Assembly: GCF_000380335.1 (NCBI RefSeq)
Contig: NC_021149.1
Coordinates: forward strand, 930,001-994,000
Origin: Azotobacter vinelandii CA
GTDB taxonomy: Bacteria; Pseudomonadota; Gammaproteobacteria; Pseudomonadales; Pseudomonadaceae
Direction of reading: 5' to 3'
Length of the DNA: 64,000 nt
Notes under the pieces: generated by a model
What the model saw: the letters and a program-made list of their open reading frames with translations, nothing else
What the model was told of the DNA's origin: nothing
Database searches by the model: none
Shown: piece after piece, positions 44,850-54,268 of the stretch
Layout: every line of letters begins with the position of its first letter
Position numbering within the stretch: the stretch's first letter is position 1
Program-made: the position numbers and the translations under genes

Positions 44850-46511
44850 ATGACAACAACAATTTCCCCCCCGCCGCAGTGGTCGCGTCGGCGCAGCGAG
44901 AAGCTGCGCCGGCTCGAGCAGGTGCGAAATCTCGCCGATGGCGTGGTCCTGCCGAGCGACAGGATGGTCGCCGCCCTGGAAGCGCTGATCGCCCCCGGCG
45001 ATCGCGTGGTGCTGGAAGGCAACAACCAGAAGCAGGCGGATTTCCTCTCCCGCTCGCTGGCCAGGGTCGATCCCGGCAAGCTGCACGATCTGCACATGAT
45101 CATGCCCAGCGTCAGCCGTGCCGAGCACCTCGACCTCTACGAGCGCGGCATCGCCCGCAGGCTGGACTTCTCCTTCGCCGGCCCGCAGAGCCTGCGCATC
45201 GGCCAGTTGATGGAAGACGGCCTGCTCGAAGTCGGCGCCATCCACACCTACATCGAGCTGTACTCGCGCCTGGTGGTGGACCTGATCCCCAACGTCGCGC
45301 TGGTCGCCGGCTTCATGGCCGACCGCGAGGGCAACATCTACAGCGGCCCGAGCACCGAGGACACCCCGGCGCTGGTCGAGCCGACCGCCTTCGCCGACGG
45401 TATCGTCATCGTCCAGGTCAACGAGATCGTCGAGGACCCGCGCGACCTGCCGCGCGTGGACATCCCGGCCTCCTGGGTCGATTTCGTGGTGCTGGCCGAC
45501 AAGCCGTTCTACATCGAGCCGCTGTTCACCCGCGACCCGCGCCACATCAAGCCGGTGCACGTGCTGATGGCGATGATGGCGATCCGCGGCATCTACGAGA
45601 AGCATAAGGTCCAGTCGCTCAACCACGGCATCGGCTTCAACACCGCGGCCATCGAGCTGATCCTGCCCACCTACGGCGAGCGCCTGGGCCTCAAGGGCAA
45701 GATCTGCCGCAACTGGACGCTCAACCCGCACCCGACCCTGATTCCGGCCATCGAGACCGGCTGGGTCCAGAGCGTGCACTGCTTCGGCACCGAGCTGGGC
45801 ATGGAGAACTACGTGGCGGCGCGCCCGGACGTGTTCTTCACCGGCCGTGACGGCTCCTTGCGCTCCAACCGCATGATGTGCCAGCTGGCCGGCCAGTATG
45901 CGGTCGACCTGTTCATCGGCGCTACCTTGCAAGTCGATGGCGACGGTCACTCTTCCACGGTGACGCGTGGCCGCCTGGCCGGCTTCGGCGGCGCACCGAA
46001 CATGGGCCACGACCCGCGTGGCCGCCGCCACGCCACCCCCGCCTGGCTCGACATGACCGAGCCGCTCACCCTGCTCGAGCGCGGCAAGAAGCTGGTCGTG
46101 CAGATGGTCGAGACCTACCAGGAAGGCGGCAAACCCACCTTCGTCGAGCAGCTCGACGCCGTCGAGGTGGCGCGCAAGGTCGGCATGCCGCTGGCACCGG
46201 TGATGATCTACGGCGACGACGTCACCCACCTGCTCACCGAGGAGGGCATCGCCTACCTGTACAGGGCGCGCACGCTGGAAGAACGCAGGGCGATGATCGC
46301 CGCGGTGGCCGGCGTCACCGCCATCGGCCTGCGTCACGACCCGAAGGATACCGAGCGTATGCGCCGCGAGGGGCTGATCGCCCTGCCGGAGGATCTCGGC
46401 ATCCGCCGCACCGAGGCGAGCCGCGAGCTGCTCGCGGCGAAAAGCATCGCCGAGCTGGTCGACTGGTCCGGCGGCCTCTACGACCCGCCCGCCAAGTTCA
46501 GGAGCTGGTGA
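44850..46511 (+). CDS. mdcA: Malonate decarboxylase alpha subunit (acetyl-S-ACP:malonate ACP transferase)
   Basis: A 553-residue CoA-transferase-type subunit that swaps the acetyl group on the acyl carrier protein for malonate. Patterns: [90 protein letters not shown]. First gene of an operon in which every junction to mdcH is tight or overlapping: its stop TGA shares the A of the mdcB start. Expression is probably MdcR-dependent and malonate-induced. Biotin-independent type, because no biotin carrier genes follow. Confidence 0.97.
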   Translation: MTTTISPPPQWSRRRSEKLRRLEQVRNLADGVVLPSDRMVAALEALIAPGDRVVLEGNNQKQADFLSRSLARVDPGKLHDLHMIMPSVSRAEHLDLYERGIARRLDFSFAGPQSLRIGQLMEDGLLEVGAIHTYIELYSRLVVDLIPNVALVAGFMADREGNIYSGPSTEDTPALVEPTAFADGIVIVQVNEIVEDPRDLPRVDIPASWVDFVVLADKPFYIEPLFTRDPRHIKPVHVLMAMMAIRGIYEKHKVQSLNHGIGFNTAAIELILPTYGERLGLKGKICRNWTLNPHPTLIPAIETGWVQSVHCFGTELGMENYVAARPDVFFTGRDGSLRSNRMMCQLAGQYAVDLFIGATLQVDGDGHSSTVTRGRLAGFGGAPNMGHDPRGRRHATPAWLDMTEPLTLLERGKKLVVQMVETYQEGGKPTFVEQLDAVEVARKVGMPLAPVMIYGDDVTHLLTEEGIAYLYRARTLEERRAMIAAVAGVTAIGLRHDPKDTERMRREGLIALPEDLGIRRTEASRELLAAKSIAELVDWSGGLYDPPAKFRSW

Positions 46512-47389
46512 TGAGCGCATTCATTGCAACGATACCTCGCCCGAGCCTGGCCGAACGCTTCGCCGACCTCGCCGTCGGGGCGCTGATCGACGAGGCCGAG
46601 CTGTCGCCCAAGCCGGCGCTGGTCGACCGGCGCGGCAGCGGCGCGCACCGCGACCTCGACCTGAAGCTGATGCACGCCTCGGCGCGCGCGCTGTGGCCGG
46701 CCTTCCACGCCATGGCCGAGGCCGCCCGGAGCCTTGCCGAACTCGACCGGCCGCTGCGCGAAACCATCGGTCGGCTCGGCCGCGAGGGCGAAGCGCGAAT
46801 GCTGGCGGTCACCGGCGGGGTCAACACCCATCGCGGCGCGATCTGGGCGCTGGGCCTCCTGGTCACCGCCGCCGCGCTGGAACCGCAGCGGCTCGCGCCG
46901 GAGCAGGTGAGCCTGCGCGCCGCGCGACTGGCCCGGCTGGAGGATCGGCAGATGCCGGCGCAGCCGCCCAGCCATGGCGAGCGCGTGCGTCAGCGCTACG
47001 GCGTGCGCGGTGCGCGGGAAGAGGCCCGCGGCGGCTTCCCCGGCGTAATCCGGCATGGCCTGCCGCAGCTCCGGCGCAGCCGCGCGGCCGGCTGCGACGA
47101 AAACCACGCACGCCTGGATGCGCTGCTGGCGATCATGGCCCAGTTGGAGGACACCTGCGTGCTGCACCGCGCCGGCCTGGAGGGGCTGCGCTGCATGCAG
47201 GACGGCGCCCGCGCGGTGCTGGTGGCCGGCGGCAGCGCCAGCCTGGCCGGCCGCCGTAGCCTCAGGGATCTGGAGCTCGGTTTGCTGGAGTTGAACGCCT
47301 CGCCCGGCGGAGCAGCCGATCTGCTCGCCGTGACCTTATTCCTCGACCGCCTGGAGCCGATGCTCGGGGCGCCGATTGGGAGCTTGTAA
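46511..47389 (+). CDS. mdcB: Triphosphoribosyl-dephospho-CoA synthase
   Basis: A 292-residue enzyme that makes 2'-(5''-triphosphoribosyl)-3'-dephospho-CoA, the prosthetic-group precursor for the MdcC carrier. CitG/MdcB family motifs: [20 protein letters not shown] (near 31-50), [45 protein letters not shown] and [18 protein letters not shown]. It overlaps mdcA by one base and is followed by mdcC 2 bp later. MdcG then attaches the product to MdcC. Confidence 0.95.
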   Translation: MSAFIATIPRPSLAERFADLAVGALIDEAELSPKPALVDRRGSGAHRDLDLKLMHASARALWPAFHAMAEAARSLAELDRPLRETIGRLGREGEARMLAVTGGVNTHRGAIWALGLLVTAAALEPQRLAPEQVSLRAARLARLEDRQMPAQPPSHGERVRQRYGVRGAREEARGGFPGVIRHGLPQLRRSRAAGCDENHARLDALLAIMAQLEDTCVLHRAGLEGLRCMQDGARAVLVAGGSASLAGRRSLRDLELGLLELNASPGGAADLLAVTLFLDRLEPMLGAPIGSL

Positions 47390-47391
47390 AC

Positions 47392-47691
47392 ATGGAAACC
47401 CTGTCCTTCGAATTTCCCGCCGGCCAGCCGGCCCGCCAGCGCGCCCAAGTGGGTTGCGTCGGCTCCGGCGACCTGGAGGTGCTGCTCGAGCCCGGCCCGG
47501 CCGGTCGCCTGAACATCCAGGTGGTCACCTCGGTGAACGGCAGCGCCGAGCGCTGGCGCCACCTGTTCGAGCGCATGTTTGCCGGCGCCGAGCCGCCGGC
47601 CCTGAACGTCGATATCCACGATTTCGGCGCCACTCCCGGTGTGGTGCGGCTGCGTCTGGAACAGGCGCTGGAGGAGGTGAGCAATGTCTGA
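47392..47691 (+). CDS. mdcC: Malonate decarboxylase acyl carrier protein (delta subunit)
   Basis: A 99-residue carrier that bears the phosphoribosyl-dephospho-CoA group on a serine, most likely S25 in VGSGDLEVLLE. METLSFEFPAG at the start and RWRHLFERMF and DIHDFGATPGVVRLRLEQA later are family marks. It swings malonyl and acetyl thioesters between MdcA and MdcDE. It overlaps mdcD by 8 bp. Confidence 0.95.
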   Translation: METLSFEFPAGQPARQRAQVGCVGSGDLEVLLEPGPAGRLNIQVVTSVNGSAERWRHLFERMFAGAEPPALNVDIHDFGATPGVVRLRLEQALEEVSNV

Positions 47692-48535
47692 TCTGAATGC
47701 ACTGCTGCACAGCCGCAGCTTCGTCGAGCTGGGCGCCCGCCAGCGGGTCGCCGCGCTGCTCGATCGGGGCAGCCTGCGCGAGCTGCTCGACCCCTTCGCC
47801 CGGATCAAGTCGCCGTGGCTGGAGGCCCAGGGCATCGTCGCCCAGGCCGACGACGGCGTGGTGGTGGCCAAGGGCACCCTCGGCGGTCGCCCGGCGGTGG
47901 TCGCCGCCATCGAGGGCAACTTCCAGGGTGGCAGCCTCGGCGAAGTGGGCGGCGCGAAGATCGCCGGCGCCCTGGAGCTGGCCGCCGAGGACAACCGCAA
48001 CGGCATCCCGACCTGCGCCGTGCTGCTGCTGGAGACCGGCGGCGTGCGTCTGCAGGAGGCCAACCTGGGCCTGGCGGCGATTGCCGAGGTGCAGGCGGCC
48101 ATCGTGGAGCTGCGCCAGTACCGGCCGGTGATCGGCGTGGTCGCCGGCCCGGTGGGCTGCTTCGGCGGCATGTCGATCGCCGCCGCGCTGTGCAGCCACC
48201 TGCTGGCGACCCGCGAGGCGCGCCTGGGCCTCAACGGCCCGCAGGTGATCGAGCAGGAAGCCGGCATCGAGGAGTACGACTCGCGCGACCGTCCATTCAT
48301 CTGGAGCCTGACCGGCGGCGAGCAGCGCTTCGCCTGCGGGCTGGTCGACGCCTATGTGGCCGACGACGCGCAGGCCATCCGCGAGCGGCTGCTGGGCATT
48401 CTCGAGGGGCCCGGCGACGCCCCGCCGCGCAGCCGCCAGTATCGACGCTTCCTCGACCTGCTGGGGCGCGTGGACACCCGCCCGCAAGCCGACGCCGCAG
48501 CTGTGCGCGCCCTCTACCAAGGAGACCAGCCATGA
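47684..48535 (+). CDS. mdcD: Malonyl-S-ACP decarboxylase beta subunit
   Basis: A 283-residue crotonase/carboxyltransferase-fold subunit. With MdcE it decarboxylates malonyl-S-ACP to acetyl-S-ACP, the energy-yielding step. Motifs: FVELGARQRVAALLDRGSL, GQADDGVVVAKGTLGG-like (QADDGVVVAKGTLGGRPAVV), ALELAAEDNRNGIPTCAVLL, VVAGPVGCFGGMSIAAALC and LGLNGPQVIEQEAGIEEYDS. Biotin-independent type. Overlaps mdcC by 8 bp and mdcE by 4 bp. Confidence 0.96.
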   Translation: MSDLNALLHSRSFVELGARQRVAALLDRGSLRELLDPFARIKSPWLEAQGIVAQADDGVVVAKGTLGGRPAVVAAIEGNFQGGSLGEVGGAKIAGALELAAEDNRNGIPTCAVLLLETGGVRLQEANLGLAAIAEVQAAIVELRQYRPVIGVVAGPVGCFGGMSIAAALCSHLLATREARLGLNGPQVIEQEAGIEEYDSRDRPFIWSLTGGEQRFACGLVDAYVADDAQAIRERLLGILEGPGDAPPRSRQYRRFLDLLGRVDTRPQADAAAVRALYQGDQP

Positions 48536-49338
48536 GCAACGCCCTTTCGCAACGCGGTCTGAACTGGCTGCGCGCCCTGACCGCCGACGCCGCCGAGCAG
48601 CCGGGCTACCCGGCCTCGCTGAAGGTGGTCGACGCCTCGCTGGCCGGCCGCCCGGCCCGCTATATCGCCGTGGTGCCGGATGCGGACAACCGCTTTCCGC
48701 GTGCCCGCAGCGGCGAGGTCGGCCTGCTCGAGGGCTGGAGCCTGGGCTGTGCGCTGGACGAGGTGATCCAGGCCGACTGCGACGCGCCGGTCAAGCGCGC
48801 GCTGATCGCCGTGGTCGACGTGCCCAGCCAGGCCTACGGCCGTCGCGAGGAGGCCTACGGCATCCACCAGGCGCTGGCCGGCGCGGTGGACGGTTATGCC
48901 CGTGCCCGTCTGGCCGGGCATCCGCTGATCGCCCTGCTGGTCGGCAAGGCAATGTCCGGCGCCTTCCTCGCCCACGGCTACCAGGCCAACCGCATCGTCG
49001 CCCTGCGCGATCCGGGGGTGATGGTTCATGCCATGGGCAAGGAATCCGCCGCGCGGGTCACCCTGCGCACCGTGGACGAGCTGGAGGCTCTGGCCGCCAG
49101 GGTGCCGCCGATGGCCTACGACCTCGACAGCTACGCCTCGCTCGGCCTGCTCTGGGAAACCCTCTCGGTGGACGCCATCGAGGCGCCGCAGGGCGACGAC
49201 CTGGCGCGGGTACAGGCCTGCCTGGCCCACGCGCAGGCCGACATCCGCACCAAAGGCAGCGACCTGCGCGGCCGCCTCGGCGCCGCCAACCGCGCTGCCT
49301 CGCGCCGGGTGCGCGAACTGCTGCGGGCGCAGTGGTAA
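48532..49338 (+). CDS. mdcE: Malonate decarboxylase gamma subunit
   Basis: A 268-residue partner of MdcD in the malonyl-S-ACP decarboxylase. Motifs: QPGYPASLKVVDASLAGRPA, VVDVPSQAYGRREEAYGIHQ, GYARARLAGHPLIALLVGKA, SGAFLAHGYQANRIVAL and VMVHAMGKESAARVTLRTV. ATG overlaps the mdcD stop (ATGA). Normal length. mdcG begins 23 bp downstream. Confidence 0.96.
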   Translation: MSNALSQRGLNWLRALTADAAEQPGYPASLKVVDASLAGRPARYIAVVPDADNRFPRARSGEVGLLEGWSLGCALDEVIQADCDAPVKRALIAVVDVPSQAYGRREEAYGIHQALAGAVDGYARARLAGHPLIALLVGKAMSGAFLAHGYQANRIVALRDPGVMVHAMGKESAARVTLRTVDELEALAARVPPMAYDLDSYASLGLLWETLSVDAIEAPQGDDLARVQACLAHAQADIRTKGSDLRGRLGAANRAASRRVRELLRAQW

Positions 49339-49361
49339 CCGGCCGGGTGGAGGAGACGCCG

Positions 49362-50000
49362 ATGCACGAAACTCGCCTGCTGCCGCAGCCCCACGACCTG
49401 CTCTGGGGGATGAGCACCGACCGGCTCGACGCCGCCGCACCGACCTGGGCGGCCGAGGTGCTCGCTGCCGGCCGGCCGGTGGTGGTGCGCCGTGCGCCGG
49501 CGCGGGACGGCTGGATCGCCGTCGGGGTGCGCGGGCACGGACGCGAGCAGCGCCACGCCGCCTGGATGCCGCGGGCGGCGATCCGCCGGCGCGTGCAACC
49601 GGAGCAACTGACCGGCGGTGGGGAACGGGAGGGCGTCTGCGCGCCGCTGCGTGCCCTGGCCCTGCTGCAGCCGCAACTGGATGCGCTGTGCCGCCAGCGT
49701 GGCCTGGCCTGGGGGGTGACCGGCGGCGCCGGTTACCAACTGGCAACCGGCGTGACGGTGCTCGGCGAGCACAGCGATCTCGACCTGCTGCTGCGCGTGC
49801 CGCGGCCGCTGGAGCGCCGGCAGGCCCTGGCTCTGCTCGAGCGGCTGGAGCAGTTGCCCTGTCGGGTCGACCTGCAACTGGAAACCCCGGCCGGCGCCGT
49901 CGCCCTGCGCGACTGGGCGAGCCCTGCGGCGCGGGTGCTGCTCAAGGCCGGCAGCGGCGCGCGGCTGGTTGGCGATCCCTGGCGGGAGGTGGCGGCATGA
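49362..50000 (+). CDS. mdcG: Phosphoribosyl-dephospho-CoA transferase (holo-ACP synthase)
   Basis: A 212-residue nucleotidyltransferase-fold enzyme that attaches the prosthetic group made by MdcB to apo-MdcC. The metal-binding signature GEHSDLDLLLRV lies near residues 138-149, preceded by WGVTGGAGYQLATG. N-terminal LLPQPHDLLWGM is typical. The ATG at 49362 was chosen since GGAGGAGACG precedes it; a GTG at 49335 is possible. Its stop overlaps mdcH by 4 bp. Confidence 0.92.
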   Translation: MHETRLLPQPHDLLWGMSTDRLDAAAPTWAAEVLAAGRPVVVRRAPARDGWIAVGVRGHGREQRHAAWMPRAAIRRRVQPEQLTGGGEREGVCAPLRALALLQPQLDALCRQRGLAWGVTGGAGYQLATGVTVLGEHSDLDLLLRVPRPLERRQALALLERLEQLPCRVDLQLETPAGAVALRDWASPAARVLLKAGSGARLVGDPWREVAA

Positions 50001-50932
50001 GCAGCCTGTTCGCCTTTCCCGGCCAGGGCGCCCAGCAGCCGGCCATGCTTCACCAACTGCCGGACGAGCCTCTGGTGCGGGCCTGCCTGGAGGAGGCCAG
50101 CGACGCGCTGGGCGAGGACGTGCGGGCGCTGGACAGCGCCGAGGCTCTGGCCTCGACCCGCGCCGTGCAGCTCTGCCTGCTGCTCGCCGGGGTCGCCGGC
50201 GCGCGGCTGCTGCTGGCGCGCGGCGCACGGCCGGATTATGTCGCCGGGTTGTCGGTCGGCGCCTATCCGGCGGCGGTGGTCGGCGGTGCGCTGGAGCTGG
50301 CCGATGCGGTGCGCCTGGTGGCCCTGCGCGGCGAACTGATGGAACGGGCCTGGCCGGGCGGTCATGGCATGACCGCCATCATGGGCCTCGGTCCGGCCGA
50401 GCTGGAGCCCTTGCTGGCGCGGGTCAACGGCCCGGACAGCCCGGTGTTCCTGGCCAACATCAACGCCGACAACCAGTTGGTGATCGCCGGCAGCGAGGCG
50501 GCGATGAGCGCGGTCGGCGAACTGGCCCGGCGCAGCGGCGCCGGTGCGGCGCGGCGGCTGGCGGTCAGCGTGCCCTCGCACTGCGCGCTGCTGGCCGAAC
50601 CGGCGGCGCGACTGGCCGAGGCCTTCGCCGGGGTGCGGCTGCGCCGCCCGGCGCTGCGCTACCTGAGCGGCAGCTCGGCGCGCCTGCTGCTCGATCCCGA
50701 GGCGCTGCGCGACGATCTGGCTTTCAACATGTGCCGTGTGGTCGACTGGCGAGGCACCCTGCGCAGCGCCTACGAGCGCGGCGTGCGCCTGCACGTCGAG
50801 CTGCCGCCCGGCACGGTGCTCAGCGGCCTGGCGCGGCGGGCGATGCGCCAGGGCGCTGTGATCGCCTTCCAGGGCGCCCGCCTCGACACACTGGATGCGC
50901 TGCTGCGCGAGGAGGGTTGTCTCGACCGCTGA
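49997..50932 (+). CDS. mdcH: Malonyl-CoA:acyl carrier protein transacylase of malonate decarboxylase
   Basis: A 311-residue FabD-like acyltransferase that primes MdcC by transferring malonyl from CoA. FAFPGQGAQQPAML (5-18), nucleophile S86 in GLSVGAYPAAVVGG, VSVPSHCALLAEPA with the catalytic His, and a C-terminal ELPPGTVLSGL. Overlaps mdcG by 4 bp. Completes the mdcABCDEGH set; the auxin-carrier-type gene mdcF is not present and mdcLM follow instead. Confidence 0.94.
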   Translation: MSSLFAFPGQGAQQPAMLHQLPDEPLVRACLEEASDALGEDVRALDSAEALASTRAVQLCLLLAGVAGARLLLARGARPDYVAGLSVGAYPAAVVGGALELADAVRLVALRGELMERAWPGGHGMTAIMGLGPAELEPLLARVNGPDSPVFLANINADNQLVIAGSEAAMSAVGELARRSGAGAARRLAVSVPSHCALLAEPAARLAEAFAGVRLRRPALRYLSGSSARLLLDPEALRDDLAFNMCRVVDWRGTLRSAYERGVRLHVELPPGTVLSGLARRAMRQGAVIAFQGARLDTLDALLREEGCLDR

Positions 50933-50984
50933 CGCCACTGCCTGCACGACAAGAACAATATTTTTTTCAGACAGGACAATAACA

Positions 50985-51410
50985 ATGATCATCTACGGTG
51001 TTGCTTTGCTCTCCATCTGCACCCTGGCCGGCCTGTTCATCGGCGACCTGCTCGGCGTGCTCCTCGGCGTTCCCTCCAATGTCGGCGGTGTCGGCATCGC
51101 CATGATTCTGCTGATCTTCGGCGGCAACTGGCTGGCCAGACGCGGCCTGCTCGCCGCCAAGACCGAGCAGGGCATCGAGTTCTGGAGCGCCATCTACATC
51201 CCCATCGTGGTCGCCATGGCGGCCCAGCAGAACGTGGTCGGCGCGTTGAGCAGCGGTCCGATGGCGATCCTCGCCGGCCTGCTGGCGGTCGGCCTGAGCT
51301 TCGCCATGGTGCCGGTGCTGGACAGGCTCGGCCGCCAGGACGCCGCCGTCGAAAAAAAGCCGCATGAGCCGGGCAGTGCCGCCCAGTCCGTCGCCAGCGT
51401 GCAGAGGTAA
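50985..51410 (+). CDS. mdcL: Malonate transporter subunit MadL/MdcL
   Basis: A 141-residue membrane protein with about four helices (MIIYGVALLSICTLAGLFIG, GVGIAMILLIFGGNWLA, WSAIYIPIVVAMAAQQNVVG, MAILAGLLAVGLSFAMVPVL). It is the small subunit of the two-component MadLM malonate carrier; the Malonomonas rubra system is Na+-dependent. A polar C-terminal tail follows. 52 bp downstream of mdcH and 5 bp before mdcM. Confidence 0.93.
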   Translation: MIIYGVALLSICTLAGLFIGDLLGVLLGVPSNVGGVGIAMILLIFGGNWLARRGLLAAKTEQGIEFWSAIYIPIVVAMAAQQNVVGALSSGPMAILAGLLAVGLSFAMVPVLDRLGRQDAAVEKKPHEPGSAAQSVASVQR

Positions 51411-51415
51411 GCGCC

Positions 51416-52183
51416 ATGATCACTGAAACCTTGACCAAGGTACTCACCGGCTACGGTCTGATCAGCGGCTTCGCGGTGATCGGCGCGACCATGTGGCTGT
51501 CCTACTGGATGTCCGCGAAATTCACCAGGGGACGCCTGCACGGCTCGGCCATCGCCATTCTCCTCGGCCTGCTGTTGTCCTATCTCGGCGGGCTCCATAC
51601 CGGCGGCCAGAAGGGCCTGGCGGACATCCCGCTGCTGTCGGGCATCGGCATCCTCGGCGGCGCCATGCTGCGCGACTTCGCGATCATCGCCACCGCCTTC
51701 GGCGTCAACCCGAAGGAGCTCAAGCGGGCCGGCGTCAGCGGGGTGATCGCCCTGGCGTTCGGCGTCTTCGTCTCGTTCATCGCCGGGGTAAGCGTGGCGC
51801 TGGTCTTCGGTTACACCGATGCGGTCAGCCTGACCACCATCGGCGCCGGCGCGGTGACCTACATCGTCGGCCCGGTGACCGGCGCGGCGCTGGGCGCCAG
51901 TTCGGAAGTGATGGCCCTGTCGATCGCCGCCGGCCTGATCAAGGCCATGGCGGTGATGGTGGTCACGCCCTTCGTCGCGCCGCTGATCGGGCTGAACAAT
52001 CCGCGCTCGGCGGTGATCTTCGGCGGCCTGATGGGCACCTCCAGCGGCGTGGCAGCCGGCCTGGCCGCCACCGATCCGAAGCTGGTGCCCTACGGCTGCC
52101 TGACCGCGGCCTTCTACACCGCGCTGGGCTGTCTGCTCGGCCCCTCGCTGCTGTACTTCATGATGCGTGGTCTGTTCGGCTGA
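51416..52183 (+). CDS. mdcM: Malonate transporter subunit MadM/MdcM
   Basis: A 255-residue membrane protein with about eight helices. It is the large subunit of the MadLM malonate uptake system. Family marks: LSYWMSAKFTRGRLHGSAIA, GGLHTGGQKGLADIPLLSGI, GAGAVTYIVGPVTGAALGAS, NPRSAVIFGGLMGTSSGVAA. It is the last gene of the tight mdc operon; a 629-bp gap follows before the NhaD-like gene. Confidence 0.94.
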   Translation: MITETLTKVLTGYGLISGFAVIGATMWLSYWMSAKFTRGRLHGSAIAILLGLLLSYLGGLHTGGQKGLADIPLLSGIGILGGAMLRDFAIIATAFGVNPKELKRAGVSGVIALAFGVFVSFIAGVSVALVFGYTDAVSLTTIGAGAVTYIVGPVTGAALGASSEVMALSIAAGLIKAMAVMVVTPFVAPLIGLNNPRSAVIFGGLMGTSSGVAAGLAATDPKLVPYGCLTAAFYTALGCLLGPSLLYFMMRGLFG

Positions 52184-52812
52184 GCGCCGGCCCTCCCGCC
52201 AGTTACCGTCGAAACTTCCGGCCGCCGCGAGGCGGCCATCTTTTCGAGTCCTCGCTCTTCGAACGAAAAGACTTCCGGGTCTGTAGTCGGCCCGCGAACG
52301 TCAGGAGAAAGGTGTCGTGAAATAAGTCCATGAATAACTCATGGATATTTAAACCTGTGCTGTTTCGACCATTTTTTTACAACGCATTATTGGTCGCGGG
52401 TGCTTTTCATACAAAGCCGGAGCCGAACTTCCGTTATCGATTCCAAGGCTGCCGAAGCGTGTGGCGGGGATTTCCGGGCAATGGCGGCCGTGGCCGATTC
52501 CGCCGGGCGTGTCGCGAAACGGCGGGTCCATTGCTGGCCGCTGGCCAGGAATCACGGCCCTTGCGCCGATCCGCTCTATACCGGGCGCTACCGCCTGGTC
52601 GCCCCCTCGTGGCCCGGTGCGCAGTCGCTCGCCTCGAGCCGAACGGAGAAAGAGGCAGATTCTCGTCGGAAAAGTTTCTTTCGATATTGATTTGGCGCAA
52701 ATCCTGCTTTTACGGAAGGGCCCGTTTTTTCGATGGGCCGCTGTTTCGCGCCCATGCGTGACCCGCAAAAGGTTGGACAGCCGTAATTAACTTTCGCTGG
52801 GAGAATGAGTTG
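52184..52812. other. Long gap between mdcM and the NhaD-like gene
   Basis: A 629-bp region. The part 52320-52400 is markedly more AT-rich than its surroundings (for example around GATATTTAAACC and the T7 run) and includes an inverted repeat CCATGA/TCATGG at 52328-52344 with a 5-nt spacer. Open frames here have codon use unlike the flanking genes, so none is called. It should hold the NhaD-gene promoter, and perhaps the operon terminator. Confidence 0.5.
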
Positions 52813-54216
52813 ATGAAGTCGATTCTGCGTCGGCTGCCGTATTTGCTGGCCCTGTCGCCCGGACTCTCGTTCGCGGCGGAAGTCGATGGCGCCAGCCTGA
52901 GTCCCGCCTGGGGTATTCCCTTCGTGGGAATCCTGTTGTCGATCGCCCTGTTTCCATTGTTCGCAGCCCATGTCTGGCATCATCACTTCGGCAAGATCAC
53001 CGCGCTCTGGACATTGCTGTTCCTGGTGCCGTTCGCCTTCGCCTTCGGCCCGCACGACACTTTCGCGGTGATTGTGCATGCGCTGTTCGCCGAATACCTG
53101 CCGTTCATCGTCCTGCTGTTCTCGCTCTACACCATTTCCGGCGGCATCCTGGTCTGGGGCAACCTGCACGGCTCGCCACGCCTGAACACCACGCTGCTGG
53201 CCATCGGTGTGGCCCTGGCCTCGCTGATGGGCACCACCGGGGCGGCGATGCTGATGATCCGTCCGTTGCTGCGCGCCAACGACAACCGCAAGCACCGCGT
53301 GCACGTGGTGGTGTTCTTCATCTTCCTGGTGGCCAATATCGGCGGCGGGCTGACGCCTTTGGGCGATCCGCCGCTGTTCCTCGGTTTCCTCAAGGGGGTC
53401 GGCTTCTTCTGGACGGTCGAGCACATGTTGCTGCCGGTGCTGCTGTCGAGTGCGGCGCTGCTGACCGTGTTCTATTTCATCGACCGTTATTTCTACGCCC
53501 GGGAAGACGAACTGCTGCCGCGCGATCCGTCGCCGGATTCGCCGCTCAGGCTCTATGGCTCGGTCAACTTCCTGCTGCTCGGCGGGGTGATCGGCGCCGT
53601 GCTGCTGTCGGGAATCTGGAAGCCGGGGGTGGCCTTCACGGTGATGGGCACGCCGATCGAATGGCAGAACCTGATGCGCGATCTGCTGATGCTCGGCCTG
53701 GCCCTGGTGTCCCTGAAGGTCACGTCGAAGCAGGTGCGCGCCGGTAACGATTTCGACTGGGGGCCGATCCAGGAGGTCGCCAAGCTGTTCGCCGGGATCT
53801 TCCTGACCATAGTGCCGGTGCTCGCCATCCTGCGCGCCGGCAGCGAAGGCCACCTGGCCGGTCTGGTGGCGGCGGTGACCCGGACCGACGGCACGCCGAT
53901 CGACGGCATGTATTTCTGGATGTCCGGCCTGTTGTCGGGATTTCTCGACAACGCGCCGACCTACCTGGTGTTCTTCAACCTGGCCTCCGGCGATGCGCAG
54001 ACGATGATGAACGAGCTGCCGCGGACCTTGGTGGCGGTGTCCATGGGCTCGGTGTTCATGGGCGCGCTGAGCTACATCGGCAACGCGCCGAACTTCATGG
54101 TCAAGGCCATCGCCGACCAGCGCGGCGTGCCGATGCCGAGCTTCTTCGGCTACATGGGCTGGTCGTGCGCCATCCTGCTGCCCTGGTTCGTGCTGCTGAC
54201 GCTGTTCTTTTTCTGA
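52813..54216 (+). CDS. NhaD-type Na+/H+ antiporter (citrate-transporter-like family)
   Basis: A 467-residue protein with a possible signal-like first helix (MKSILRRLPYLLALSPGLSF) and about 11 to 12 membrane helices of the ion-transporter superfamily. NhaD/CitMHS patterns: FAEYLPFIVLLFSLYTISGG, MGTTGAAMLMIRPLLRAN, FLVANIGGGLTPLGDPPLFL, SGLLSGFLDNAPTYLVFFNL and LSYIGNAPNFMVKAIA. It lies between the malonate carrier and the convergent mdcR. A Na+-driven carrier such as MadLM would benefit from Na+ extrusion; this link is inference. Ends in a strong terminator. Confidence 0.82.
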   Translation: MKSILRRLPYLLALSPGLSFAAEVDGASLSPAWGIPFVGILLSIALFPLFAAHVWHHHFGKITALWTLLFLVPFAFAFGPHDTFAVIVHALFAEYLPFIVLLFSLYTISGGILVWGNLHGSPRLNTTLLAIGVALASLMGTTGAAMLMIRPLLRANDNRKHRVHVVVFFIFLVANIGGGLTPLGDPPLFLGFLKGVGFFWTVEHMLLPVLLSSAALLTVFYFIDRYFYAREDELLPRDPSPDSPLRLYGSVNFLLLGGVIGAVLLSGIWKPGVAFTVMGTPIEWQNLMRDLLMLGLALVSLKVTSKQVRAGNDFDWGPIQEVAKLFAGIFLTIVPVLAILRAGSEGHLAGLVAAVTRTDGTPIDGMYFWMSGLLSGFLDNAPTYLVFFNLASGDAQTMMNELPRTLVAVSMGSVFMGALSYIGNAPNFMVKAIADQRGVPMPSFFGYMGWSCAILLPWFVLLTLFFF

Positions 54217-54236
54217 ACGTCCGCCTCGGCTAGCGC

Positions 54237-54261
54237 AAGGCCCCGCTCCGCGCGGGGCCTT
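54237..54261. terminator. Intrinsic terminator between the NhaD-like gene and mdcR
   Basis: A 10-bp stem AAGGCCCCGC/GCGGGGCCTT with a 5-nt loop, followed by TCGCGTTTT. It is placed between convergent genes, so it can serve both. Confidence 0.85.
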
Positions 54262-54268
54262 CGCGTTT

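Noticed and set aside
52330-52761. Possible 143-residue gene in the mdcM to NhaD-like gap
   Set aside because: Codon third positions are not GC-biased as in neighbouring genes, several alternative frames are equally open, and no domain is visible.
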